From NCBI GenBank assembly GCA_903925955.1, contig CAIYHO010000240.1, forward strand, positions 1 to 38,798: 38,798 nt of DNA, written 5' to 3'. Each line of letters starts with the position of its first letter. Within the stretch, counting starts at the first letter, position 1. A program made the position numbers and the translations under genes. Shown piece after piece: positions 14,871 through 24,124 of this stretch. Source of the DNA: an uncultured Chloroflexota bacterium (lineage in GTDB: Bacteria > Chloroflexota > Limnocylindria > Limnocylindrales > CSP1-4). The notes under the pieces are model-generated. The model was given only the letters and a program-made list of their open reading frames with translations. It made no database searches and was not told the DNA's origin.

Positions 14871-17800
14871 CTAGTGCCCGATGCGGACGAGGTCCGCCTG
14901 GTAGGCGCCGTTGCGGTCGTCAAGGGTGACAACCATCCAGCCCAGGACGCCCTGGCCACGGATGTAGGACGCCGGGATGTTGACGTGGGCGCCGCTTGCG
15001 ACACCGACGAAGTCGCCGGTGGTCTGGGCGGGGCTGAACACGTTGAACGGAGCCGAGTCCACGGTGTAATCCGCGAGCCCGGTGAAGCCGTCATACGCAG
15101 CAGCGTAGTACGTGATGGGACCGCTGGAGGAGTCGAGTCCCAGCTCGCTGGCCGGCACCTGAAGGATCAGGGTTGAGCCGTTGGCAGGCGCATCGGCGGC
15201 CCAGTAGTCCACAAAATCCCAGTTGCTGTCGAAGATGAACGTGTCGATCACGTCGCTGGGAGCGCCAGTGAACATGTAACCCTCGTCATACGAGATGACG
15301 TAGTAGTCGGTGAGCGTGTCGCCGTTGGTGTCAACCGCAATGTCCACTTCGTGCGGCGCGGCCGTTGAGAAGCGGTCCCACATGTTGACCGCAAACTGGA
15401 TGCCAACGTCGCTGGCGTCCGGAGTCCCGGTGATGTACTCAACCGGGATGGTCTGCACGCCGATGCTGCGGACATCGGTGCCATTGAGGCCATCGCCCCG
15501 CGAGTCCGTCAGGCCAAGCGCGTACACATCGGCGTACCCGGTGTGCGCCGCGTCGTTGTGGAGCCGCAGGGACGTGGTGACGGTGTTGCCGGAGCGATGG
15601 GTGCCGCCCAATGACGCCTCCACGTCGGACGCGCCGCGCGGGACAAGCAGGTACGGGACCCGGAGCTTGGAGACGCCGGCAGCCGGGCTGACCGGGGTAG
15701 CCGTGACCGCGCCGGACATCGTGTACAGACCGCCGAAGTCGCCGGTCAGGAAGGTGTCAACGGTTGGGAGCGCGGCCACCTGTGCGCGGGTCAGCGAGGC
15801 GCGAACCCGGATGGTCTCGGAGCTGTGGCGCCGGACGCGGACGGTGGCCGGGGACACGCTCACCAGCGAGGAGCTGGCAGAGAGCGTGTAGCGGGCATCG
15901 ACGTTGCCGGTGTTGGTGATGGTGATGGTCTTGGTCTCGCTGTACGCGCCCGTGCTGGGCTCGTAGCCAAACGAGATGCTGGCGGTCTTGTCGCTGGTGG
16001 TCGCGAACGTGTTGGTCGCGACGGCCTTGTCAACCTGGATCACGCCGGAGCCGGCGCGAACCGGGCTGTACTCGAGGATCTTGGCGCTGGAGGCGTCGGC
16101 CGTGCTGGAGAGCGCGCCCTTCACCTGCAGTGGCGACCAGGACGGATGCGCCTCGCGGACGAGAGCGGCAGCGCCCGCGGTCATCGGGGCAGCCATGGAC
16201 GTTCCGGAGTACGTGGTGCCGTTCCAGCCGCTGCCGTTGAGCGACGAGAGGATGTTGACGCCGGGGGCGGAGACATCGGGCTTGAGCCAGTTGTCGCCCC
16301 AGCGCGGACCGGACGAGCTGAAGCTCGCGGTCTTCTGGTAGGACGGGTTTGGCTGTGCGCCCGACGCGTTGAGCGTCACGGTCAGGCCATCGGCCGCGAT
16401 GACCGCCGCGTAGTCGCCCCACGCCGTGCCGATCATCGGGATCGTGAACTCCTCAGGGTTGTAGCCAAGGAAGGTCGGGAGTTCATCCACCGCCACGGAC
16501 GTCTTGTTGACATCGATGACGCCGATTGCTCCGGCGGCCTCGGCGGCCGCACCCTTCTCGACGAATGTGCAGTCGCCGCGTCGGATGACGGCGATCTTGC
16601 CGGTCACCCCAACATAGTCCGAAGGCACGCAGCCCCAAGACAGACCGTCGTGGCTACCCGCGACAACCTTCATCTCACCGGTGACTGGCAGGGTTGGGTA
16701 TGCGTTCTGGTTCATGCCAGCAACTGAGTTGGGGCCGGCCCAGTCGATGGTGGCGCCCGGGATCAGCGGGAACGCGTCAAGCGCGGCCACGCTGATGGCG
16801 GAGGTAGCGGCAGCCGGGGCGCCCGTGATGAACGGAACGGCGTTGCTGTTGCCAGCCGATGCGACAACCACGACGCCTGTGGCGACGAGGTTGTTGGTGG
16901 CGATAGCGTCCGCGTCGTCGTTGGAGCCGTACGAGGAGCCAAGCGACATGTTGACCACGCCAATGGCGTTTGCGTGGCCGACGTTGTAGGAGGCAACCCA
17001 CTCAAGGGCGTCCACGACGAGGTCAGTGGAGCCCTCGCAGCCAAAGACCTTCAGGGCGACCAGCTTTGCGTCCGGCGCAACACCTGGGGCAACCGTGAAG
17101 TCGGCCGGATTGGCCATCGTGGTGGTGTCATAGGCGCCGGTGTAGGTGCTGTGGTCGGCCTTGACGCCAAAGCCCGCGATGGTGCCGGCAACGTGCGTGC
17201 CGTGGGCGCCGCAGTCAAGCGGGTCCGGATCGGGCGTTGGGGTGGTAGGGCCGGCGTCACCGCTGGCGTCGTAGTTGTCACCAGCGAAGTCGTAGCCCGC
17301 CACAGCCTTGGCGGTGGGGAACGTCCCGCCCTCGATCACCGTCGGGTCGTTGGCTGCGTAGTCAGCCGGGTTGCCCGAGCCGGCGAAATTGGCGTGGGTG
17401 TAGTCAAGGCCGGTGTCAATCACGGCGACGGTCTGGCCGACGCCGGTGGCGCCGCTGTACTGCCAGGCCGAGGGGGCGCCGATGTACGGAACGCCGTTGA
17501 CGTTGTCGCGCGTGTAGGTGCGCAGCGCGCGCACGGCAACGACGCCCGGCAGCGCAGCGAGTTGCGCAAGCTTGGCGCCCGCGGCGCGGACCTTGATGCC
17601 ATCGAAGGAGTACTGGTAGCGGGCAATCACCTTGCCGCCGGCGGCCTTAATGCCGCCGTCGATGGCGCCCTGCGCCGAGCGGAGCGTTTTGGCGTGGTCA
17701 CGCTTGCCCACTGCATCAAGGCCCGGGACCGTGAGGGCGGCTGCGCCGCTCATCTCGAGGACCACGGTGACCGGCCGATTGGCATCCGCCAGGAACGGGC

Positions 17801-17936
17801 GGAACGCGGGGTCGATCTTGCCGTATGCCGACTTGTCAATGGTCTTGACTGGCCCGCCGGCAGCGGCGGTAGCTGGGAACATCCCTACCACCAGCACCGC
17901 CGATGCGGCCAGGGTGGCTACGAGCCTCCGGTTCAT
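14871..17936 (-). CDS. Large secreted subtilisin-like (S8) serine protease with PA domain
   Basis: 1021 residues from ATG 17936, chosen for GGAGGAGG upstream and the signal peptide that follows; the frame extends 36 codons further without support. After the signal (about 1-26) comes an inhibitor-I9-like propeptide (about 52-145). The catalytic triad is complete: Asp in VIDTGLDYTH (D174), His in HGTHVAG (H245) and Ser in SGTSMAAP (S580). A protease-associated domain (about 440-545; GKIAVIRRGDCTFVEKG) is inserted between His and Ser, as in plant and lactococcal-type subtilases. Fn3-like beta domains follow the catalytic part to about residue 800, and a further C-terminal beta domain (about 830-1021) with NTG- and Asp-rich segments ends the protein. 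It probably serves nutrient acquisition outside the cell. No sorting signal is seen. Confidence 0.92.
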   Translation of the reverse strand: MNRRLVATLAASAVLVVGMFPATAAAGGPVKTIDKSAYGKIDPAFRPFLADANRPVTVVLEMSGAAALTVPGLDAVGKRDHAKTLRSAQGAIDGGIKAAGGKVIARYQYSFDGIKVRAAGAKLAQLAALPGVVAVRALRTYTRDNVNGVPYIGAPSAWQYSGATGVGQTVAVIDTGLDYTHANFAGSGNPADYAANDPTVIEGGTFPTAKAVAGYDFAGDNYDASGDAGPTTPTPDPDPLDCGAHGTHVAGTIAGFGVKADHSTYTGAYDTTTMANPADFTVAPGVAPDAKLVALKVFGCEGSTDLVVDALEWVASYNVGHANAIGVVNMSLGSSYGSNDDADAIATNNLVATGVVVVASAGNSNAVPFITGAPAAATSAISVAALDAFPLIPGATIDWAGPNSVAGMNQNAYPTLPVTGEMKVVAGSHDGLSWGCVPSDYVGVTGKIAVIRRGDCTFVEKGAAAEAAGAIGVIDVNKTSVAVDELPTFLGYNPEEFTIPMIGTAWGDYAAVIAADGLTVTLNASGAQPNPSYQKTASFSSSGPRWGDNWLKPDVSAPGVNILSSLNGSGWNGTTYSGTSMAAPMTAGAAALVREAHPSWSPLQVKGALSSTADASSAKILEYSPVRAGSGVIQVDKAVATNTFATTSDKTASISFGYEPSTGAYSETKTITITNTGNVDARYTLSASSSLVSVSPATVRVRRHSSETIRVRASLTRAQVAALPTVDTFLTGDFGGLYTMSGAVTATPVSPAAGVSKLRVPYLLVPRGASDVEASLGGTHRSGNTVTTSLRLHNDAAHTGYADVYALGLTDSRGDGLNGTDVRSIGVQTIPVEYITGTPDASDVGIQFAVNMWDRFSTAAPHEVDIAVDTNGDTLTDYYVISYDEGYMFTGAPSDVIDTFIFDSNWDFVDYWAADAPANGSTLILQVPASELGLDSSSGPITYYAAAYDGFTGLADYTVDSAPFNVFSPAQTTGDFVGVASGAHVNIPASYIRGQGVLGWMVVTLDDRNGAYQADLVRIGH

Positions 17937-18155
17937 GGTCCTCCTCCAGGCAGTGCCTGATCTCCACCGCTTCCCCTCGAGATGGGGGAGTCCTATCGCC
18001 GCGTCTCGCGGACGCGGCACGTCACGGATTGCCAGATCCTCCACCCGGCCTCGCGCTAGCGTAACCGCCCGGGCGCCGTTCGTACTGGCCGATTATGCGT
18101 CCAGCCAGTACTTCCGGATCATCGTGGTGCCAAGGGTCACCAGCAGACATGACGA

Positions 18156-18179
18156 CGCCCCGACCGTGTGGCCGGGGCG
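18156..18179 (-). terminator. Terminator hairpin after mdh
   Basis: CGCCCCGACC (18156-18165) pairs with GGCCGGGGCG (18170-18179), loop GTGT, 32 bases past the mdh stop. Confidence 0.65.
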
Positions 18180-18210
18180 CCTGCCAGTTGCCAGAAGCAT
18201 GGGCGAAGGA

Positions 18211-19164
<954 letters not shown>

Positions 19165-19225
19165 TCATTTGGGGGCGGGTGGGAGGGCGCGGGACGGCGC
19201 CGGTCGATGGGGGTCTGCGGGCATT

Positions 19226-20344
19226 CTAGCCCGGTGTGGAGGGCCTCCCGAACAGCGACGCGTACTCCACGCGCCGGAACTCGTGCTCGCACGGCTGGCC
19301 GTCTGCCAGCCACATGGTGGCGCTGTCAAGGTCGAACAGGATGCCGGCGACGCTCATGTCCTGGTCCAGGTCCGGCAGCGTCGGGTCGGGGTGCGCACAG
19401 ATGCCCACCGGGTGGTTGACGTGGTCGCGCATGACGGCCTGGAGTGTCGCCGCGTCGATCTGGCCGCGGGCGTCGTCGATGATGGCTGAGGCCCGCTGGA
19501 GACGGAACGGGCTATCCGGCGTCCACCAGCGCATGACGTCCTTGAGGCCCGTGTCGCACGTGTAGTGATTGGTGTGGACGATGGTGCCGTCCTTGGGCCA
19601 GCTCAGCCAGACGTTGGCGTGATCGCCGGGCGCCGTCTCGATGTCCACGGCCATCCCCTCTCGGCTTGCGACGAGGTAGTTGGCCGCCGCGCTCCGCCGG
19701 TGCCGGGCAACAGCGTCAAGCGCCGCGGGCAGGTTTGGCGCATCCAGGATGGCTCGCAGGATCACGTGGTAGGGCAGGCCAATCTCGCCGCGGTCCTGAT
19801 CGCTCACAAGCGAGTTGGCGGCCAGGCCAATCCCGGCGCTGTTCATGCCGGCCTTTGCCAGCAGTCCGGCTTCCACCACGGTCACGTACGCCGGGCCCTC
19901 GTCCTGCACGGCCTCCACCACCACGGTGGTGTCGGTCATGTGGCGCTTCCAGTCCCAGTTCTCGCCAATCAGCGTGTGGCCATCGGCAGTGGCGGCCGGC
20001 AGCGCAGCAAAGGACGTGCACTCCCCCGCCGCCTTGCGTGCGACCGCTGCAAACATCACCTCGGTGCGCACGTTGATGGCGAGGATGTCGTCAAGCGCCA
20101 GACCCGCGCCCTCCGCCATCCCTGCCATCTCCTCGAGATACCGCGGGTGGACGGCCTCAATGACGGAGCGGTACTCGCGGGCATGCGCCGTCACGCGGTC
20201 CCAGTCCCAGTCCGCGTAGTAGGCAAACATCCGCCGGTACAACGCAACGCTGCGCTGCACGCGTTCGGCTGCCTGCTGGCCGTACTGGCGGCCCCGCTCG
20301 CGCGGTCCGCCCGAGACCCGGATGTGCGGGTAGGTGTCGGTCAT
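19226..20344 (-). CDS. C45-family autoproteolytic acyltransferase/hydrolase (Ntn fold)
   Basis: 372 residues related to acyl-CoA:6-aminopenicillanate acyltransferase and bacterial C45 peptidases. The N-terminal helices (GGPRERGRQYGQQAAERV, YLEEMAGMAEGAG) precede the predicted self-cleavage site at GEC|TSFA, with nucleophile Cys109; GENWDW and MNSAGIGLAANSL follow as expected for the Ntn beta sheet. These enzymes hydrolyse or transfer an amide-linked acyl group; natural substrates in most bacteria are unknown. The start ATG overlaps the stop of the upstream deacetylase gene (ATGA), so the two are translationally coupled. There is no signal peptide, so it is cytoplasmic. Confidence 0.83.
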   Translation of the reverse strand: MTDTYPHIRVSGGPRERGRQYGQQAAERVQRSVALYRRMFAYYADWDWDRVTAHAREYRSVIEAVHPRYLEEMAGMAEGAGLALDDILAINVRTEVMFAAVARKAAGECTSFAALPAATADGHTLIGENWDWKRHMTDTTVVVEAVQDEGPAYVTVVEAGLLAKAGMNSAGIGLAANSLVSDQDRGEIGLPYHVILRAILDAPNLPAALDAVARHRRSAAANYLVASREGMAVDIETAPGDHANVWLSWPKDGTIVHTNHYTCDTGLKDVMRWWTPDSPFRLQRASAIIDDARGQIDAATLQAVMRDHVNHPVGICAHPDPTLPDLDQDMSVAGILFDLDSATMWLADGQPCEHEFRRVEYASLFGRPSTPG

Positions 20345-21165
20345 GCGGGGTCTCCGGTCTGCGCGTCCGACAGGGCTGCATCGGCGTGCCCGGCAAGCTC
20401 GCCGCAGGTTGCCACCCAGACGTCCTCCGCGGCGACAGCGCGCGCCAGCATCCGGTCCAGCAGCGCCAGACGCGAGGGTCGGCCGATGATCTGGGGGTGC
20501 ATCGTCAGCACGTAGGCGCCGCCAAGGTGTCGATAGCCCTCAAACTCCTCGGTCCAGATTGGCTCCACCTCTGCGACCGACCGGATCGTCTTGGTCCAGG
20601 ACGCGTTGGAGAACCAGAAGTGGGGCGCGTCGTCCAGGATCCACTGGACCGGCAGCTCGATGAGGCGCCGGCCAGCGTGGCGATACGGGACAAGGTCGTC
20701 CATAAACTGGCTGGTGTAGCGAAGGCCGCGTGACTCCACCAGCTCCAGCGTGACGGAGCTCACCTCCCAAGACGGCGAGCGGTAGCCCGTGACGGCCGCG
20801 CCAAGACCCCGCAGGAGCTCAAGCGCCCGGTCAAGCTCGTCGGCCTCCTCGGCCGGCGTCATCGTGGTGGGCGACGTGTGCGTGTAGCCGTGGACCGCAA
20901 GCTCGTGACCGGCCGCGGCAACGCGCTCCACGACAGCCCGATGGCGCTCCACGTTGATCCCGGGCACAAAGAACGTGGCCCGGACGCCATGCGCCGCAAG
21001 AAGGTCCAGGATCAGCGGCACCGCAACCTTTGGGCCATAGGTGCCCTGCGAGAGCACGCCCGGTTTGGAGCGGTTCTCCGGCGTGCTCTCCCAGACCGCC
21101 TCCGCGTCCAGGTCAAACGTGAAGGCGGCAGCAGCGGTGTGGCCGCTAGGCCAGGAAAAGCCCAT
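20341..21165 (-). CDS. NodB-type polysaccharide deacetylase family (CE4) protein, possibly amidohydrolase of the PuuE/imidase branch
   Basis: 274 residues. CE4 motifs are seen as TFDLDAE (motif 1, about 16-22), HGYTH (motif 2, about 93-97) and YRSPSWE (motif 3, about 123-129); TMHPQIIG near 220 resembles the C-terminal metal/His motif. There is no signal peptide or membrane anchor, so a cytoplasmic small-molecule substrate is more likely than peptidoglycan. The CE4 fold also includes the cofactor-free allantoinase PuuE and bacterial cyclic imide hydrolases, a possible link to the pyrimidine/hydantoin genes (inference). It follows pckA by 29 bases and overlaps the C45 gene. Confidence 0.78.
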   Translation of the reverse strand: MGFSWPSGHTAAAAFTFDLDAEAVWESTPENRSKPGVLSQGTYGPKVAVPLILDLLAAHGVRATFFVPGINVERHRAVVERVAAAGHELAVHGYTHTSPTTMTPAEEADELDRALELLRGLGAAVTGYRSPSWEVSSVTLELVESRGLRYTSQFMDDLVPYRHAGRRLIELPVQWILDDAPHFWFSNASWTKTIRSVAEVEPIWTEEFEGYRHLGGAYVLTMHPQIIGRPSRLALLDRMLARAVAAEDVWVATCGELAGHADAALSDAQTGDPA

Positions 21166-21194
21166 CGGCCACTACCGCCCTGTGCTCAGCGCTC

Positions 21195-22784
21195 TCAGCC
21201 CTCGACACTCGGCCCGGCATTGCGCACGGCCTCGGACACGCCGGCCGCGTACTTGGCGAAGTTCGTGTGGAACATCGCCGCGATCTTGCGGGCGGTTGCG
21301 TCGTAGGCAGCCTTGTCGGGCCAGGTGTTGCGCGGGAAGAGGACCTCGTCCGGCACACCAGGGACGTGGGTGGGCACGGCAACGTTGAAGATCGGGTCCA
21401 CCACGAACTCGGCGTTGTCCAGCTCGCCGTTGATGGCCGCGCGGGCCATGTTCCGGGTGTGGGTGATGTTCATGCGGTGGCCGGTGCCATACGCGCCGCC
21501 GGTCCAGCCGGTGTTGATGAGCCAGACCGGCACGTCAAAGGTGTCAAGGCGGTCCATGAGCATGTGGGCGTACTCGCCCGGATGGCGCGGCAGGAACGGC
21601 TGGCCAAAGCACGCGCTAAACGTGGCGGACGGCTCCATCACGCCAATCTCGGTGCCGGCGAGCTTTGCGGTGTAGCCACTGATGAAGTGATAGGCCGCCT
21701 GTTCGCGCGTGAGCTTGCTGATGGGCGGCAGCACGCCAAAGGCATCGGCCGTGAGGAACACGACGTGCTTTGGGCCGGGGGCAACACCCGTGGGATCCGC
21801 GTTGCCGATGAAGTGGAGCGGATACGCCGCGCGGGTGTTCTCGGTGTACTTCTCCGAGTCCAGGTCCAGCTCGCGGGTCTCGGGGAACATGTCGGTGTTC
21901 TCGAGGATGGTCCCGAAGCGCTTGGTGGTGGCGAAGATGTCCGGCTCGTACATGGAGCTCAGGCGGATGGTCTTGGCGTAGCAGCCGCCCTCAAAGTTGA
22001 ACGTGTAGCCCGTGCCGTCCCGGTCGCCCCAGCCGTGCTCGTCATCGCCGATGAGGCTGCGCAGCGGGTCCGCCGACAGGGTGGTCTTGCCCGTGCCGCT
22101 GAGGCCGAAGAAGATGCAGGCGTCGCCTTCGGCGCCCACGTTGATCGAGGAGTGCATCGGCAGCACGCCCTCGTCGGGCATCAGGTAGTTCATGACGGTG
22201 AACGCGGACTTCTTGATCTCGCCCGCGTACATCGTGCCAACGATGATGATCTCCATCCGCTTGAGGTGAAGCAGGATGGCCGTGCCGCTCCGGGTCCCGT
22301 CGGTCTCGGGGTCCGCCTGGAAGCTGGGCACGTCGATGATGGTGAAGTTGGGGACAAAGCTTGCGAGGTCTTCGCGCGCGGGCCTGCGGAACAGGTTGCG
22401 GGCGAAGATGCTGGCCCACGCCGTCTCGGTGTAGACGCGGAGGCTGCGGCGGTGCGTCTCGTGCGCGCCGATGTACATGTCCTGCGCGTAGAGCTCCTTG
22501 TCCGCGACGTACTCCATCAGACGGGCGCGGAGCTTGTCGTAGTGCTCCTCGCTGATCTCGTGGTTGACGTCGCCCCACCAGACCTTGTCCTGGCTCCAGG
22601 GCTCCTTGACGACAAACTTGTCCTTGGGCGAGCGGCCGGTGTGCTGGCCGGTCCGGACGACGAGCGGGCCGTCTGCCGCGATGGTGCCTTCGCCGGCGCG
22701 GATGGCGCGCTCATAGAGCTCGGCGCTGGGCAGATTGGCAACGACACTGCCACCGATTGGGGCGTGCGGACGGGGCTCGGTCAC
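21195..22784 (-). CDS. pckA: Phosphoenolpyruvate carboxykinase (ATP)
   Basis: 529 residues from GTG 22784, chosen because GAGG sits eight bases upstream and the length fits ATP-type PEPCK; the frame is open upstream to 23063, but that part covers the operator repeats. GRSPKDKF (50-57), the P-loop GLSGTGKT (227-234), the metal-binding GDDEHGWGD (246-254) and NFEGGCYAK (263-271) are all present. It converts oxaloacetate and ATP to PEP and CO2, the first committed gluconeogenic step. The upstream DNA carries a putative -10 (TACAAT on the minus strand) with no good -35 and an array of four palindromes, consistent with activator control. It is followed closely by the CE4 and C45 genes. Confidence 0.94.
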   Translation of the reverse strand: MTEPRPHAPIGGSVVANLPSAELYERAIRAGEGTIAADGPLVVRTGQHTGRSPKDKFVVKEPWSQDKVWWGDVNHEISEEHYDKLRARLMEYVADKELYAQDMYIGAHETHRRSLRVYTETAWASIFARNLFRRPAREDLASFVPNFTIIDVPSFQADPETDGTRSGTAILLHLKRMEIIIVGTMYAGEIKKSAFTVMNYLMPDEGVLPMHSSINVGAEGDACIFFGLSGTGKTTLSADPLRSLIGDDEHGWGDRDGTGYTFNFEGGCYAKTIRLSSMYEPDIFATTKRFGTILENTDMFPETRELDLDSEKYTENTRAAYPLHFIGNADPTGVAPGPKHVVFLTADAFGVLPPISKLTREQAAYHFISGYTAKLAGTEIGVMEPSATFSACFGQPFLPRHPGEYAHMLMDRLDTFDVPVWLINTGWTGGAYGTGHRMNITHTRNMARAAINGELDNAEFVVDPIFNVAVPTHVPGVPDEVLFPRNTWPDKAAYDATARKIAAMFHTNFAKYAAGVSEAVRNAGPSVEG

Positions 22785-22908
22785 GGCGCGTACCTCGACT
22801 GGGGCGCGGGCACAGTCGCCCACGACATGGTCCTGACCGGCCGCGCGTAGCGGGCGCTGTGCCCGGGAGTCGGCTTCCGCAGTCAAGGTTGCGATTTGGT
22901 TTCGGCTG

Positions 22909-22914
22909 ATTGTA
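22909..22914 (-). promoter_or_regulatory. Candidate -10 of the pckA promoter
   Basis: On the minus strand this reads TACAAT, one mismatch from TATAAT, about 120 bases before the GTG start. The positions 16-18 bases upstream do not resemble TTGACA, as expected of an activator-dependent promoter. TTGACT at 22881-22886 is a less likely alternative because it lies downstream. Confidence 0.45.
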
Positions 22915-22971
22915 GCGACTCCGTTGAGCTGCGTCCCGACAATCTGCATCCCGCGACGCCAGACGCGCCGT

Positions 22972-23135
22972 GATCGGTGGCACCGATCGATTTCGCGCAC
23001 GCACACCCCAGGTGATCGGTGGCACCGCTCAAATCGACCGTGCGGAGGCCTGCCGAGAGCCAAATCCCGTCGAATCGATCGGTGGGACCGATCACTCGCG
23101 GCCTGGCCACCGGGAAGCGTTCGGTGGCACCGATC
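22972..23135. promoter_or_regulatory. Array of four phased 17-bp palindromes upstream of pckA
   Basis: Sites are at 22972-22988 (GATCGGTGGCACCGATC, perfect), 23014-23030 (one change, GCTC end), 23077-23093 (central GGG) and 23119-23135 (GTTC start). Centres are 22980, 23022, 23085 and 23127, spaced 42, 63 and 42 bp: all multiples of 21 bp, so all sites lie on one face of the helix, symmetric about 23053. They lie between the plsC stop and the pckA -10 candidate. The intervening sequences are unrelated, so only the sites are conserved. I read this as operator sites for a dimeric regulator binding cooperatively. Confidence 0.72.
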
Positions 23136-23149
23136 AGAACGGCGCGAGG

Positions 23150-24124
23150 TCAGGCCGGGGCGCTCGGGGCGCTCGGGGCGCTCGGGGCGCTTGGCGCGTT
23201 GGGGGCGTTGGGGTCGTTCGGGTCGTCGCGGTCCAGGCGGCCGGGGCGCAGGAACAGCCAGGTGAGCTTCCGGCGCAAGCGGCGCGGGTGCGCCGGCGGA
23301 TCCACGGTGCCCGGCTGGAGTTCCGCCACCACGGGCCCCAGCAGGTCCTCAAAGCGCAGCGCCAGACGCTTGGCCAGCGCCAGCTCCTCGCGTGAGCCCT
23401 CCGGCGGCAGCACGCCGTCCCACGTCTCCCCCAGCAGGGCGCGCGCAGACGTAGGCGCCAGCACGCGTGACGCCATGCGACGGCCCACGTACAACTCCTC
23501 GGTGCCGGCCATCGCGAGCGGCACGATGGGCGCCCCCGTCCGCAATGCGATCACCGCCGAGCCCGCGCGAAACGGCACAAGGCGACCGGGCGGCCCGGAC
23601 ACCGTGCCCTCGGGCATCTGTACGAAGACGCCGCCATTGGCGATGACCGCGCGCGCCGAGGCGACATGCGCGTCAATGCCCACACCGCCGCGCCAGACCG
23701 GCAGGAGCCCGCCCAAACGCCGGATCAGGATCTCTCGCCAGCGCGCCGTCAACGTGGACGGGCCGCTGCCGAGGAACCACGCGCGTGGTGCAACGGGGAG
23801 TGCGTGGATCACCAGGAACGGGTCCATCCAGCCGCGATGCGCCGCGCCAATCAGGAGATAGCCGCCGCGGGGCAACAGCTCCTGGCCTGACGTCTGAACC
23901 CGGAACCGAAAGACGACAAACAGCAGGAACTGCGCAACCAGCCGAATGGCGCGGTAGAAGAGCGTGGCGCGCGATTCGGGCTCGCGGCCAAGCCAGCGCA
24001 GCCCCTCAAGGGCGCTACCAGCGCGGGTGCGGTCAAGGACGCCGCGGTCGAGGCGGGACGGGGGCCGGCGGCGTGGAGCCGGACCTGCGGAGGGCGTGTC
24101 AGCCGGCGGTGTTGGGCTGTCCAT
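23150..24124 (-). CDS. plsC: 1-acyl-sn-glycerol-3-phosphate acyltransferase family protein
   Basis: 324 residues from ATG 24124, overlapping the lgt 3' end by 26 bases; an upstream extension of the frame reads through lgt coding sequence and is rejected. AHRGWMDPF gives the catalytic HX4D (H96-D101), PEGT with Pro/Gly-rich follow-on (about 171-174) is motif III and APIVPLAMAG is motif IV. A hydrophobic helix at about 58-74 is the membrane anchor. The family acylates lysophosphatidate to phosphatidate. The C-terminus is a low-complexity tail of about 25 residues rich in Asn, Pro, Ala and Ser, encoded by 9-bp GGGGCGCTC-type repeats, which may vary in length. Coupling with lgt suggests a membrane-lipid transcript. 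Confidence 0.82.
   Translation of the reverse strand: MDSPTPPADTPSAGPAPRRRPPSRLDRGVLDRTRAGSALEGLRWLGREPESRATLFYRAIRLVAQFLLFVVFRFRVQTSGQELLPRGGYLLIGAAHRGWMDPFLVIHALPVAPRAWFLGSGPSTLTARWREILIRRLGGLLPVWRGGVGIDAHVASARAVIANGGVFVQMPEGTVSGPPGRLVPFRAGSAVIALRTGAPIVPLAMAGTEELYVGRRMASRVLAPTSARALLGETWDGVLPPEGSREELALAKRLALRFEDLLGPVVAELQPGTVDPPAHPRRLRRKLTWLFLRPGRLDRDDPNDPNAPNAPSAPSAPSAPSAPA
23157..23225 (-). repeat. 9-bp tandem repeat encoding the PlsC tail
   Basis: GGGGCGCTC-type units repeat about four times perfectly, then decay to GGGGCGTTG-like units, at the 3' end of plsC. They encode the Ala-Pro-Ser/Asn tail. Copy number may vary between strains. Confidence 0.6.

Larger units (their letters stand above)
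22785..23149. other. Non-coding pckA upstream region
   Basis: 365 bases between plsC and pckA, both read leftward. They contain the four-palindrome array, the -10 candidate and a leader of about 115 bases with the GAGG ribosome site. Several frames stay open here, but their only recurrent feature is the palindrome itself, so I do not call a gene. Confidence 0.65.

Noticed and set aside
13463-14929. Long plus-strand frame across the alcohol dehydrogenase end and lgt paralogue
   Set aside because: Spans two convergent genes and their gap; Arg/Gly/Gln-rich and without a start signal.
21267-22850. 527-codon plus-strand frame opposite pckA
   Set aside because: Shadow of PEP carboxykinase; Gly/Arg/Val/His-rich with no domains.
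22785-23063. N-terminal extension of pckA through the operator array
   Set aside because: The family length and a GAGG-GTG start at 22784 fit better; the extension is Arg/His-rich and simply translates the palindromes.
22972-23135. T-box riboswitch, because GGTGGCACCG resembles the T-box sequence
   Set aside because: The motif is a full palindrome repeated four times with helical phasing; there is no specifier stem or terminator, and the downstream gene is not for amino-acid or tRNA metabolism.
22972-23135. CRISPR array
   Set aside because: Repeats are only 17 bp, spacers are 25 or 46 bp, only four copies are present and no cas genes are in the window.
22970-23395. Repeat protein with Ile-Gly-Gly-Thr-Asp units at 14, 21 and 14 residues
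   Set aside because: The periodic peptide arises only from the palindromes; there is no ribosome site, several frames are equally open and the frame runs antisense into plsC. A coding origin is kept as a stated alternative in the array finding.
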